64,000 bases of DNA from Rugalucina vietnamica (taxonomy: Eukaryota; Mollusca; Bivalvia; Lucinida; Lucinidae): positions 47,505,071 through 47,569,070 of the forward strand of contig OZ024880.1 of the NCBI GenBank assembly GCA_964017185.1. Reading direction: 5' to 3'. Below the pieces are notes generated by a model. It was not told where the DNA came from and ran no database searches. It saw only the letters and a program-made list of their open reading frames with translations. The position numbers were made by a program, and so were the translations under genes. Position 1 is the stretch's first letter. Every line of letters begins with the position of its first letter. This document shows, one piece after another, positions 35,427 to 46,796 of this stretch.

Positions 35427-35885
35427 GAAAAGTCAATACTGAGATCCACGTGGTATTGTATACATACTAACCGATAAAAATCGGTTACACACAATGAAAT
35501 TCTGTCCGAAGCTGAGGTTACATTTTCGAGTTTTCTCCTGTTGGGTATATTCTACTGACTGATAGATAGGTGCAGTCAATGCAGAAATTGAATATTTATT
35601 GGAAAAAGGTAACATAATAAATCCCGGTTATTTCGTTTTCACAAACACTTCAATGTTATTGTGAGGGGAGTACTATATTTTGATGGGAAGGAAGTGTTTG
35701 CGAAAACGAAATATGTTACTTTCATTCAAAAAATATTCAATTTGCTGCATTGAGTGCACCTATCTATCAGTCAATAGAGTAAACGCTATAGGAGAAAACT
35801 AGAATTTCTCATCTCAACTTCGGACAGAATTTCATTGTGCATCACCCAATCCGTAACCAGTGTTTCTCAGCTGTTAAAGTAGGTA
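35427..35885. mobile_element. Foldback (MITE-like) element, family F
   Basis: The two halves are reverse complements: ATGAAATTCTGTCCGAAGCT, TTCGAGTTTTCTCCT and ACTGATAGATAGGTGCA on the left mirror the right half. A second copy lies at 54250-54655. It has no coding potential, and its exact termini are unclear. Confidence 0.7.
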
Positions 35886-35959
35886 TTTGAAAGCAAATAC
35901 GGCTAGAATCAGCTGAAATAAACAGCATACCAGACAAGTGAATAGACGATAGATAAGAA

Positions 35960-36305
35960 GGTACAATAAGCAACGATCAGGAAAAGGCGCAATCAGAAAA
36001 AAGATTCCCACTCCAAAAATCGAGGTGGGAAAAAACTAAATTAAAAATCAGGTACTTATAACATGAACACATATCGTAAGCCGAATGAGCAGCTATTTTC
36101 CCAATAGGTGGCAACTCAGTTACCTAAACTTAACAAAAAATAGAAAACAGAAGTATCGCCTTGGAGCGATCAGTATTGTAAAATTACCGGCGGGCTTAAA
36201 CCGGTTTAACAGGTACCTTACCTCACCCTCAGCCTCAGCAGTGGTTCACAACATTTAGTTAGTTGTTCGGTCTTCGTGGTGAATCTCTAACTATTTTATG
36301 AATCA
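35960..36305 (-). mobile_element. Family A tail, 5'-truncated
   Basis: Starts with a slightly diverged family end (aaggtacaataagcaacgat) and reaches ATCTCTAACTATTTTATGAATC, with a deletion of the GGCGCCAACAGCAC block. It pairs in inverted orientation with 36325-36941. Confidence 0.8.
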
Positions 36306-36324
36306 TCATGGACAAACAAATAAA

Positions 36325-36941
36325 TCATGATAAACTTGGGGCCGGAGCTTCTTGTCTGTTGCTTGGCCCACCGGGGTCCAACTGGTGTTTTTCTTTTGCT
36401 CCGGAGTTAGTAGGTTATTCGGCACCCAGGGATCTCCATCGTCGGGCAGCTTACTCAATCTGTGAGTCCTGGTTTTTGATTCATCAGGATGTTTATCGTG
36501 ATTTATTTGTTTATTCTTGATGATTCATAATCTAGTTAGAGATTCACCACGAGGACCGAAGAACTAACTAAATGTTATGAACCACTGCAGAAGCTGAGGG
36601 TAAGGTTATGGCCATGTCAAACCGGTTTAAGCCCGCCAGTAACTTTGTGTTTCTGATCGTTCCAAGGCGATACTTCTGTTGTGGTTCTTTTTGTTTTATG
36701 TCTTGATGTTTAAACTTTTTGTGCTGTTGGCGCCTTATGTATGTTTTCATATTTTGAGTTAAGTTTAGGTAACTGAGTGGCCACCTATTGGGAAAATAGC
36801 TGCTCATTCGGCTTACGATATGTTTTCATGGTATAGGTATACCTGATTGTTAATTTAGTTTTTTTCCCACCTCGGTTTTTGAAGTGGGAATCTTTTTCTG
36901 GTTGCGCATTTTCCTGATCTTTGCCTACTTGTACTTTCCAT
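36325..36941 (+). mobile_element. Family A tail, opposite orientation
   Basis: A near-complete reverse-complement copy of the tail at 1155-1770, from GGGGCCGGAGCTTCTTGTCT to TTTGCCTACTTGTACTTTCC. It is one of only three family A copies in the same sense as the host gene. Confidence 0.85.
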
Positions 36942-36944
36942 GAT

Positions 36945-37620
36945 GAATCAAAAACGAGGATTCACAATTAGAGTAAGCAGCCCGACGATGGAGATCCCTG
37001 CGTGCCCAATAACTTACTAACTCCGGAACAAAAGAAAAGCACCAGTTGAACACTGGTGGGCCAAGCAACAGACAAGAAGCTCCGGCCCAAACCAACTAAA
37101 ATGAATAGCTTTATGTCGGGACCATCATAGAGCTTGACGCCCGACCCACCGGCGTGAAATTAAAGAAAAAAACATAGTTATCAACCATGATTAGGTTAAA
37201 AACTAAGCGTGCAGACTGTCGCATAACATTTAAGTTATATCCTATACGTCTGTAACGTGTAAAGATTTTTCTGAATTAAAAAGAAAAATCATTCCTTCAT
37301 ATAAGTTTTTTTAATTTGTAAACCAAGTCACCATAAAATTCTGGTTCCGAAAGGCCCTCGCGTAAAAGGGTCTTTAGCCCAACACCAAATTTGGAAATCA
37401 ATTCATAGTGTCTACGATAAAATTGAGAATTTTGTTTTCGAAGTTTATGATACCGATCACCCTGCTGTAGAAGTTTGGCTGTAAACATCGATTTCGCGCT
37501 TCGAAGTCCGCAACATGATTGCAGACTCAAGCAAACCTTACAAGTTGCGAAATGTTTACGCCATAAGAAGCAAGGCGAGGGACGTCACCATCCAAAAACG
37601 GAAAGTTTATAACTTAGAAT
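36945..37620 (-). mobile_element. Family A copy with reverse transcriptase C-terminal remnant
   Basis: Continues from GATGAATCAAAAACGAGG through the CCCACCGGCGTG block into the end of the RT frame. The minus-strand remnant at 37297-37530 reads KLLQQGDRYHKLR and GLSEPEFYGDLVYKLKK, matching the C-terminal part of the intact protein at 1771-3324. Frameshifts and stops separate it from the preceding CTPVGR end. Confidence 0.8.
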
Positions 37621-37747
37621 TAAATGTATGACTCCTTTGGCACGGTTGTTATAATAATCTTTTTCAGTTCAACTCCGCATATTTACAGCTTTCCTGCTTG
37701 TAAATTTTAAAAGCCAAATGTGCTTTAATACCATGACAACAAACAAA

Positions 37748-38006
37748 AAGGTACAAGTAGGCAAAGATCTGGAAAATGCGCAATCAGAAAGAGATTCCCA
37801 CTCCAAAAACCGAGGTGGGAAAAAACCAAACTAGGAATCAGGCACCTATACCATGAAACATATGGTAAGCCGAATGAACAGCTATTTTCCCAATAGGTGG
37901 CCACTCAGTTACCTTACCTTAATTAAAAATATGAAAACATAAGGCGCCAACAGCACAAAAAATTTTTAAACACCAGGACATAAAACAAAAAGAACCACCA
38001 CAGTTA
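37748..38006 (-). mobile_element. Family A tail, 5'-truncated
   Basis: Begins AAGGTACAAGTAGGCAAAGA and stops at AAAGAACCACCACAG. It shares the left end exactly with other copies and is cut at the right, as expected for a 5'-truncated retroelement copy. Confidence 0.85.
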
Positions 38007-38243
38007 GAGATAGGAAAATACAAACTGATTGCAAGCAATCCCTGAGGATTGGAACTTGCTTTTTATATTGGTCCTTGAGATCAGCGAGGTTATTCTGAGA
38101 AATCAAAAATTAATTATCGGTTTAGATTCATTTTTAAACCAGCGGTTATGTATCTTGGCTGTGTTTGGATTATAATAGTCTTTGTATTGACTATGCTGAT
38201 GAAAGTTGCAAAATTAAAGGCTCCATGTTGCCAAATCTAGAGG

Positions 38244-40619
38244 GTTGCTGAAACAATAAATAAAGAGATATCTGAAGATGAAATTCTTAAAGCAGTAAAC
38301 ACTCTAAAACAAAATAAATCCCCGGGAATAGATGGGGTATTAAATGAACATATAAAATCTACAATACGTGTCATGCTTCCTGTCTATGTAAAACTATTCA
38401 ATCTTGTTTTTGATACAGGGCTGATTCCAGAAAGCTGGCTTGTAGGTAACATTCTTCCAATCTACAAACATAAAGGCAATATACAAAGTCCAGAAAATTA
38501 TAGACCGATCACACTTTTAAGCTGTCTTGGCAAACTGTTCACTGCAATCATTAATAAGAGGCTGAACGATTTTTCGAATGATAAACATGTAATATCGGAC
38601 TGCCAAGCTGGCTTTAGAAAAGGATATTCCACTTCTGACAATATTTTTATTATAAATTCATTAATTGATATACTTAAATCACGAAATAAGAAATTATTCT
38701 GTGTATTTGTCGATTTCAAACAGGCGTTTGACACGGTATGGCGTGGAGGTCTCTGGCATAAACTGCAAAACTATAATATAAATGGAAAGTGCTTAAATGT
38801 GATAAAAAATATGTATGCTAATATAAAGTCAAGGATAAAAAATCAAGAAGGAGTTTCGCCATTCTTTGAATGCTGCACAGGCGTAAGACAAGGAGAAAAT
38901 CTGTCACCATTTTTATTTTCAATATTTTTAAATGATTTAGAACATTACTTCAACTTTGAACACGTCCCGGGTATAAAGTGTGAACTGCATTCTGAAGATA
39001 TTTTTGTATTTCTTAAATTATTTGTACTTCTCTATGCAGATGATACTGTCATCTTTGGCGAGGACCCTAACCATTTGCAGCACGCTCTGAATGTTTTTTG
39101 AAAATTACTGTAAAACTTGGAAATTAAAAGTCAATGTCTCGAAAACTAAAATTATTGTATTTGGCAGGGGACGTCCAAACCAAAACTTTCACTTCTTTTT
39201 TGAAAACAACGAAATTGATATTGTAAGTGAGTATAAATATTTGGGAATATTTTTGGCACGTAGTGGTTCTTTTCGTACAAATAAGAAGTATCTAGCAGAA
39301 CAAGCAAATAAGGCTCTTTTCTCGCTGTTCAGGAAAACCCGATCTCTAAACTTAACGATTGATTTACAAATTGAATTATTTAACAAAACAGTAAAACCTA
39401 TATTGCTCTATGGGAGTGAAATATGGGGCTTCGGAAATCTTGACGATCTGGAAAGAATACAACTTAAATTTTTAAAATTTGCATTTAATCTTAAACGTTC
39501 GACACCAACATACATGATATATGGTGAATTAGGGGTTAAACCAATTAGTATCGATATTAAAACTAGAATGATTTCATTTTGGTCTAAACTTTTATCTCAT
39601 GAAGGGAATCAAGTTGCGTCTTCAATGTACCAGATTATATATGACATGCATAAAAACAACATAATAAAATCAGAATATTTAAATAATATTAAACACATTT
39701 TAAATACATGCGGATTTTCCGGTTTATGGGAATCACAGTCAGTACCAAACACAGAATGGCTAAAATTAGCTATTTCACAGAAGCTTGAAGACCAGTACCT
39801 GCAAAACTGGTCCTCAATCGTCGATACATCTACTTGTGGCACAAAAATACAGACTGTTTAAAGATGAATTCGGTTTTAGTGAATACTTGTACATACTACC
39901 TAAATACTTCTCAAAAATTTTACTATTATTTCGGACAAGAAATCATAGACTCCCTATAGAATTGGGCCGATGGTCTGGTATTGCTATAAATGAAAGAATA
40001 TGTCATTTTTGTCACAAAGATATCGGTGACGAGTATCATTATATTTTAAAATGTGAATATTTTCAGGAAGAACGGCACAACTACATAAAACCATATTATC
40101 GAAGACACCCTAATGTAATGAAGTTCAAGCAGTTAATGAACTCAACAAACATCATTGAATTAAAAAAGTTATGCAAATTTATTCAAATTATAACTGCGAG
40201 TAATCATTAGATTTACGAACTGTTATTAGATATGTTGTAATAATTGTTTTCATTATTTTACCAAAAATATAGCTACACTATATCTGATAAACTGATAAGA
40301 GATAAATTTAATATGACGTTGGGTTTGTGGTTGAATATTATAAGCGTCATTGTACATAGCACTGAAATTGTCAGTCTATATATTTGTGCTCATATTATTA
40401 CATGTCTCTGATATATTCATATAATGTATATTTTTCTGATATGGCCCATTCAGGGTATTTTTTTTGGGGTCAAACGGGAGTATTTAAGAAATTTCTGTTG
40501 TTCTCCCAAATGTGTATGTGACCACTTGGTTACCAACTTTTTGCATGTTATATATGTATGTACCTCCTGTTGTTACATGAAAATGTTTCCTGGAGAGAAT
40601 AAAGAATTGAATTGAATTG
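38244..40619 (+). mobile_element. 5'-truncated LINE with 6-bp target duplication
   Basis: The element carries RT and C-terminal coding but no endonuclease, and ends in an AATTG repeat tail (aaagaattgaattgaattg). TAGAGG occurs directly before it (38238-38243) and directly after it (40620-40625), consistent with a target-site duplication. The flanks join into family D sequence also seen near 25100, which supplies an approximate empty site. Motif style suggests a CR1/L2/Jockey-like clade, not settled. Confidence 0.85.
38250..40210 (+). pseudogene. LINE reverse transcriptase, two frameshifts
   Basis: The frame from 38250 reads KQNKSPGIDGV, ENYRPITLLSCLGKLF, VFVDFKQAFDTVW (first catalytic Asp), GVRQGENLSPFLF and LLYADDTVIF (catalytic Asp pair). 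It breaks at a T run (39093-39098): one base fewer would continue NVFENYCKTWKLKV in the frame at 39091. That frame covers KTKIIVFGRG and LYGSEIWGFGN, and breaks again near an A run at 39843. The last frame carries a CHFC-x8-H-x4-C knuckle and ends HNYI...SNH at 40210. Both breaks sit at homopolymers, so they may be decay or sequencing error. Confidence 0.85.
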
Positions 40620-40720
40620 TAGAGGCTTAAGTAGCCGAAACTGCGGTATGGACCATCCATTTTCTCATTGACTTAAAGTATCTCAGTTTTATTTTTATTT
40701 ATAATTATGATTCTGAACTG

Positions 40721-40769
<49 letters not shown>
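40721..40769. repeat. Poly-A run of about 49 nt
   Basis: Follows the family D remnant downstream of the LINE and lies about 95 nt before the exon 11 acceptor. It could be a retroelement tail or a simple repeat. Confidence 0.9.
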
Positions 40770-40770
<1 letters not shown>

Positions 40771-40863
40771 ATATTTACGGGATCAGTTCACAAGCATATG
40801 AATATAATGGTTTACTTTTCTGATCTACAGTTTTAATCAGTATGTAATGTACATTCTTTTCAG

Positions 40864-40989
40864 ATTTTGATGCATGTGCTAGGGGTGTGTCGGGATGTGA
40901 TCAAATATGTCTTCCTACGGAAAATGGCTACTCTTGTGACTGTAACCTCGGTTTTGTACTAGAAGCTGACAGGAAAACTTGTAGAGAAG
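40864..40989 (+). CDS. Exon 11: EGF-like, non-consensus calcium site
   Basis: The acceptor is ttcttttcag and the donor GAAG/gtattt; 42 codons between phase-1 introns. It reads FDACARGVSGC and ends GFVLEADRKTCREG. FDAC replaces the usual D-x-N/D-E-C, and CLPTENGYSC has Pro where Asn or Asp is needed for hydroxylation. The fold is probably kept, with calcium binding weakened or lost. Confidence 0.9.
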
Positions 40990-41512
40990 GTATTTTAGTT
41001 TGAAAATCTTCAATTTGAGCGTTACTACAAAACCAGCGTTTACATGATGATTTTAAGCCTAACTAGGAAGATGTGTGGTTTTGAAAGAAACTTATCTATA
41101 GCTAATTTCCAACGCAAATCAAACATCATAAATTTTAACATCCTAGCAAGTTCAAATTATTCTTCATGCACTTGCAACATTGTCAAAGCCAGTCATATTA
41201 ACAAAATAATTAATTCAAAGTAAAGATGTGACGCAACACAAACTGCAGATTAACCTGAGTTCAGATCTACAATGCTTCCTTAAAGTTTCCTTAGTTAAGA
41301 CGACCAATTTGCATTCGATATTTTAACTTTATTATCAATAGCTGCTATAAGAAGATATACAGATATGCAAAAATGTCATTTACAGAATAAAGCCGTAAAG
41401 TTTGGTTTAAGTAGGCTGCGGTTGCATTTTTTGAATGTTGAATTGTCACCTAAACTAAGGCCTTCCTTAACTTTAAGGGAGTATTGCATTCTTGAAACTG
41501 ATTGTCTTACAG
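40990..41512. other. Intron 11, no features
   Basis: AT-rich; the open frame entering exon 12 from 41365 is simply a stop-free intron end. Confidence 0.6.
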
Positions 41513-41638
41513 ATTTTGATCCCTGCGCAGACTTTAGCCAGATTCAATGCAGTGATATTTGTCTCGTTGCTGACAGTCAGCCATACTGTTCCTGCAGGAG
41601 TGGGTACAAACTGGGAGCAGACAACCAAACTTGTTTAG
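41513..41638 (+). CDS. Exon 12: EGF-like, non-consensus calcium site
   Basis: The acceptor is ttgtcttacag and the donor TTAG/gtaata; 42 codons between phase-1 introns. It starts FDPC and ends GYKLGADNQTCLG, with the glycosylation-type site NQT. Its FDPC start resembles the FDAC of exon 11, suggesting these adjacent exons are sister duplicates. CLVADSQPYC lacks the hydroxylation motif. Confidence 0.9.
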   Translation: MLIPAQTLARFNAVIFVSLLTVSHTVPAGVGTNWEQTTKLV

Positions 41639-41739
41639 GTAATATACATACATTACATTTCTAAAATAGATTCCCATACATAAATTTACCCTTGGTAACT
41701 ACACCACAGCAACATACGATTAAGATGTGGTATTCTATT

Positions 41740-41894
41740 TATAGTAATGATGTAATAATCTATTTTTGAATATGATGTAATGATCTATTTTGATCTATGG
41801 TATAATGATCTGTATATAACAATGAAGTAATTATATGTTTTGAGCTATGATGTAATGATCTGTTTTGAGCCATGATGCAATGATCTATTTTTAG
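41740..41894. repeat. Minisatellite abutting the exon 13 acceptor
   Basis: About six diverged units of 26-30 nt, consensus-like GATGTAATGATCTATTTTGA. The last unit, ATGATCTATTTTTAG, serves as the 3' splice site of exon 13. It produces a meaningless minus-strand frame (41760-42284). Confidence 0.8.
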
Positions 41895-42029
41895 ACATAA
41901 ATGAGTGTGATGATACTCTAGACCTGAATCAGTGCAGTGAACGTGACAAGTGTCTGAATACTGATGGGGGATATGTGTGTTCATGTAGTATAGGTTCAAG
42001 ACTCGAAAATGATGGCAGAACGTGTGCAC
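41895..42029 (+). CDS. Exon 13: calcium-binding EGF
   Basis: The acceptor is ctatttttag and the donor CAC/gtatgt; 45 codons between phase-1 introns. It starts DINEC, contains CLNTDGGYVC (beta-hydroxylation pattern) and ends LENDGRTCA. Gly-Ser-Arg replaces the usual Gly-Tyr after CSCSI. The final C joins exon 14 to form a Pro codon. Confidence 0.92.
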
Positions 42030-42455
42030 GTATGTACAGCAACAAAAGCGTTTGTTGAATATTTCACATTTTATTTGTGTACCAATTCTTTCAAATCCAC
42101 AAAGGTTTGTTTGACGCTTTAAGATCTCTGTTTCCATGAAACTAGCATTGTCGACAATGCCTGCCCAGCGCAACAAAGCAGTTAACGGTGTATACATTTC
42201 ATGCTCTATGCAACTGTAAGTAAGTAAGTAAATTCTGTTAGAGATAAATATAAAATATAAATATCTCATTACTTCAAACAACACCCGGCCGCATTGTGCT
42301 ACAATATTACTGAATATCAGTTGAAATGGCCCTCATTCCTGATCAATTTGGTTTAGTTAGTCCCTTAAATCTTCAAAACCAACGAACGGTTCATGACAAC
42401 TACAGCATAAAATACTTGTGACAAAGCCTCGTAGACAATTCATCTTCTTTTCCAG
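42030..42455. other. Intron 13, no features
   Basis: AT-rich; a short GTAA repeat near 42220 is the only pattern seen. Confidence 0.6.
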
Positions 42456-42716
42456 CTTGTGACGGTCTTTTCTATGGTGAGAATTGTGCCCACAGGTGTG
42501 ATTGTGGTGTAGGATCAATACGCTGTGACCCTGCCACCGGCTGTGTGTGTGCAGCCGGGTGGGGCGGTCCCAAGTGTACCCAGGATCTGGATGAGTGTGG
42601 TGCAGCCGTCAATCCCTGTGCCAATGAATCTTACACTGCCTGTGTGAACAACCCTGGTTCCTACCAGTGTCAGTGTCAGACGGGGTACCAGAAAAATGCC
42701 ACCAACCACTGTATCA
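42456..42716 (+). CDS. Exon 14: laminin-type EGF plus calcium-binding EGF
   Basis: The acceptor is cttttccag and the donor ATCA/gtgagt; 87 codons between phase-1 introns. The first module reads CDGLFYGENCAHRCDCG and ends CVCAAGWGGPKC; the second starts DLDEC, contains CVNNPGSYQC and ends GYQKNATNHCI with a NAT glycosylation-type site. This double-module exon has the same layout as exons 19, 20 and 22, so the pair appears to have been duplicated as a unit. Confidence 0.93.
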
Positions 42717-42892
42717 GTGAGTACCCTTAAAATTCAACACCGTCTTTTTGAGCAATTTTGAACATTGTTTGATGTATACGTGATAATATGCTATTACATT
42801 AACAAAAATACGTTTATTAAAGATGAAAGCATTCTAGACCAAACAATGAATTTTAATATTCGGCAAAGTGTTGAGCTTTTGCGATTACAAAG

Positions 42893-42958
42893 AGGTACAA
42901 GTAGGCTTCGATCGGGAAAACGGCGCAATCAGAAAGAAGATTCCCACTCTAAAAACTT
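42893..42958 (-). repeat. Very short family A end
   Basis: Only the first ~65 nt of the family (aggtacaagtaggcttcgat... through ATTCCCACTC) are present, showing how severe 5' truncation can be. Confidence 0.75.
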
Positions 42959-43071
42959 ATTCTGTGTTTGTAAAACGATATGATTTCTTTCAAGAAGCAT
43001 TTACTGTGATAGTTGATAATTTTTGTTAACACTCTTTGGCCAAGTGTTTTACCTATGTTTTATTTCTCCAG

Positions 43072-43185
43072 ATATAAACGAATGTGCGACAATGTCACCA
43101 TGTGATCAGATCTGTACGGACAATGACGGTGGTTATGTTTGTAGCTGTAATCCTGGGTTCACAGCCAATGGACGTGCATGTAATG
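43072..43185 (+). CDS. Exon 15: calcium-binding EGF
   Basis: The acceptor is tatttctccag and the donor AATG/gtgagt; 38 codons between phase-1 introns. It starts NINEC, contains CTDNDGGYVC (Asp variant of the hydroxylation pattern) and ends GFTANGRACNG. Confidence 0.93.
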
Positions 43186-43483
43186 GTGAGTAGGGGTATT
43201 ACCTATCAAAGTGCATGTTGATATCCATACGCTATCCATAATGTGTCTACCATTGAATATTTTTTGTGTCTATTGCAATTTGGTAATAAAATGCTCACCT
43301 TTCATAACTACAACCCGAAAGCATTCATGAACATGTTTCATTCGGGACTGTGTATGGCATATGCATTCCGTATAGCCCCCATTCCATGCCGTTGAAGACG
43401 GCGTATCATCTAAGGTATTCAATTTGGTTACAGGAATTTTGTCAAAAAAGTAAATTAATAAATTTAAAACACAAAAATACTTA

Positions 43484-43655
43484 TAACTGAGTGGCCGCCT
43501 TTTGAGAAATAGCTGCTCACTCGGCTTACGATAAATTCTCTAAGAATATATACCTAATTGTCAATTTGTTTTTTCCCGCCTCGGTTTTTGGAATGGGATT
43601 TTCTTTCTAATTGCGCATTTTCCTGATCATTGCCTACTTGTGCCTTTTTTCTTAG
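43484..43655 (+). repeat. Family A fragment, same sense as host gene
   Basis: A diverged reverse-complement match to the outer end of family A, from ACTGAGTGGCCGCCTTTTGA to TTGCCTACTTGTGCCTTTTT. It lies in the intron between exons 15 and 16. Confidence 0.75.
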
Positions 43656-43808
43656 GCCCGGAGAATGTAATAAGACTCACGTAAATGATGATGGTCCAGA
43701 TAGGTTAATCTGCTTCTTGTTATAATTTTGTTTTTATTAGCCATTTCATTAATTTATTCACTACTCTTATTAAAGAATCTCAGTTATTTCTATTTTTATT
43801 CCCCTTAG

Positions 43809-43931
43809 ACGTTAACGAGTGCACAGGAAACCATAGTTGCAGTCACAACTGCGTTAACACCGTGGGCAGCTACCGCTGTTCTTGTAAAACAGGATTTAGA
43901 CTGGATACAACCGACCTGAAAACGTGTAGAC
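43809..43931 (+). CDS. Exon 16: calcium-binding EGF
   Basis: The acceptor is tccccttag and the donor AGAC/gtaagt; 41 codons between phase-1 introns. It starts DVNEC, contains [10 protein letters not shown] and ends [13 protein letters not shown], with the glycosylation-type site NHS. Its terminal C combines with exon 17 to give a Pro codon across an 8.2-kb intron. Confidence 0.93.
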
Positions 43932-44680
43932 GTAAGTTGTTGTAGATGACAATTTGTTTATGAATATGAATATTATAATTATATTGTTGCACGTGTCCCA
44001 CGATATTGACAACCGTTTATTAATGAATTAAAGCTATGCATAAATACTGCAGTTCACGCGCGCACGTGCTGTTAATACATGGCTTTTATTTTAATATGCT
44101 CGTTACCGGGCGCCACGCAAAGTCCACCCGAAACGATAACAAATCCGAAATCTTTCACTGGTTTGAAAATATGATGAGGCTGTAAAAGATAGGCAGGCAC
44201 CCGGCTCCATTATGCAGAATTTATGCAATACTAGCGAATGTTAATGGATGGGAAATCATGTTTGATCTCTATGATAATAATAATTATAATGTACTCACTT
44301 TCGGAGAATTATATTGGTTCCATAGAGAGTCTGTAGCATAAACATATTCAAAATTAATTACATCATGTGCAATTTAGTGTATTTATGCTGCACTCAAGCC
44401 AGTCAATTACTTTATAACTTTCTTTTGTGTCGGATAGTAAAAGAAACGAAACGTGGTTTTCTGGAACGTGTATGCTTGCATTTATCTGAATTATGTAGAG
44501 CAAGTGTAGAATGACGTGAGAGTACATGTATGGACAGTTTGTCAACGAAAAATGATTAAAATAAACATTAAAACCCTAAATCATTATCCCATATTATTCA
44601 GTGATTTTCCTTTTTTTCGTAGTATACAGCAAATATCATGTTCGCGTGAACTTTAAAGCACTAGCATAAGCAAGGAGGCT
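43932..44680. other. Intron 16 start, no features
   Basis: AT-rich, with one CG-containing patch at 44055-44125. No exon or repeat was recognised. Confidence 0.55.
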
Positions 44681-45796
44681 TTTTAGCTCAGCTGAGCCGA
44701 ATACTCACAGATGAGCTTATAGGATAGGCAGGCACCCGGCGTCCATCCGTATTCCGTTGTCGTCCGTCCATCGTGGTCCACTAATTTCAAAAAATCTTCT
44801 CTGAAACCGCTTGACCAATCAAAGACAAATTTTATATGAAACACCTATGGAAAAGGGAACCATTGTGCATGTAAATAATTCAGGTCACATGACCAAGATG
44901 ACCGCCATGTCCGTATATGGTAAAAACCTTCAAAAATATTTTTCTCCGTGACTGGTGGAACGGTTTCAACAAAACATAATGAAGCATTAATGGATCATAT
45001 ACTTTAATATATATAATACATGACCCTGTGATGACCTTTACCTATTTGACGATAAGGTCAACATAGATCGCATGTGCATTTGAATGGGGAAAACTGAAAA
45101 ATGCCATTTAAAGGGAAACTCTTGCAGGAAATTGGCAGTAGGACTGACTATTAATGATTCTGAAAAGCTAAATGGACCCACGGGGCTCATCTGCCGCCAC
45201 GCCGATGCAAAAAAACATGTATATTACCATAATATCCAAACATCTTCTATCTGAAACTACTTGACGAATCGAAGGTAAATTTTATATGATGCATAGAAAG
45301 GGGGAATCACCAGGGGCACATCTGCCCCCATTGCAGGGTAACATACATGTATATTACCATAATATTCAAACATCTTCTTCTCTAAAACCGCTTGCCCATT
45401 CGAAGCCAAATAATCCAGTTCACATGACCAAGATGGCCGCCATGCCCTTATGTGGTAAAAACCCTTCAAAAATCTTCTTCTACAAAATTTCGACAACCGG
45501 TGGACCGATTTCGACAAAACTTTGCATGAAACATTGACTCAAGTACTTCATGTATATATAAATCATGACCCTGTAATGACGCATAGGTGGCCTGTGAATA
45601 TCAGTGGGGAACGCTGTTATTCAAAGGGAAAATGGGCAATAGGACTGAATATTTATGATTCTGAATAGAAATGGACACCAGGGGCACATCTGCCCCCATT
45701 CCAGGGAAACATGCATGTATATTTCCATAGTCTTTTTCTCTGAAACCGCTTGGCCAATCGAAGCAATACTAGGGAGGGGGAACCAATGTATATATA

Positions 45797-46796
45797 CTCA
45801 ACAAAAAAGTTAAGGAAAATGTGTTCAAGTGCTTATTGCAGTATATCTAGTAGATAGTTAGAAATGTAAACTTTAGTATGTTATAAAGTGTCTTTTTATC
45901 TTTCCAAAGAGGTCTCATTTGAAGTTGTAGCATCGGCAGTAGCTGAAAAAAAAACAATGTCAAAGTGGACTAGTCGTCAATCCAGTTTTCACAAAATTGC
46001 AATATTGTTTGGTTTGAGTAAAAAGTGTCAATAAGGACTCTTGCCTTAAAAGCATAGACTTTGAAGACAAATTTTCTCATGACAACGGGTTAAAGCACAA
46101 GACAAGATGTTGAGGCATGTCATACTGCTTTTCCTGCATCAGCATCAGCCTAGGAACATCAGGCTGCAAAGCACCATAGCCAACAGACAATTCTTTAGTC
46201 TGACCAACAATATGCCGAATTTCGTGCTGAGAAATCTGCCTCCTTTCCTCTTGAAGCAATACAGCAAGAGCCTAGTTTTTGGTGCCAGTATTCCACACCA
46301 GACCATATCATGCTGTCCCAGAATGTGTAACAGCTGTTCAACAGAAGGCATGTCTGGACGATTGGTCGCCTAGTCCTTCACCTCATCATTGTTCCGATGT
46401 AGGTAATCTAGGGTGATACTGGGGCGATTTCATCTGACATTATCCTCCTGGTATAAACAATGGTACTGGTGCTGAAAATGCTTTACAACAGGTCTGCAGG
46501 CCGCAGTGTGTGCACTGCACAGCTGTTCATGAGAAAATGTGTCTATGGAGTCAGGTTATTGTGTGAAAAAGCTCCAGTGACAATTGATACACAAATCGAA
46601 CAATATGGCAATTGTGTGAAACAGGGAGGGGCAACCAGTCAACTTTGACAGTGATTTTCCAAGCTCTTCTCAAATAAGCCCTCATTTGAAAGATAAAAAA
46701 GACACTTCATAATAATATTGAGTTCACATTTCATGAAATATAACAGTTATTGTATTACAGACCCTCAAACACATTTTCCTTAACTTTTTTGTTGAG
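45797..46796 (-). mobile_element. Decayed Tc1-like transposon
   Basis: Inverted ends CTCAACAAAAAAGTTAAGGA and the reverse complement of the same sequence, flanked by TA (45795-45796, 46797-46798). Size is 1,000 bp. Minus-strand fragments match a Tc1-type transposase end: RPDMPSVEQLLHILGQHD in one frame and LQEERRQISQHEIRHIVGQT in another, in the style of the 'SPDLNPIEHLWD' and 'LQEEWRRIPQ' regions. Frames are broken and the N-terminal DNA-binding part is missing. Confidence 0.8.

Noticed and set aside
41760..42284. 174-codon minus-strand frame rich in His, Ile and Tyr
   Set aside because: It overlaps exon 13 in antisense and its repetitive part is the acceptor-side minisatellite; it has no recognisable domain.
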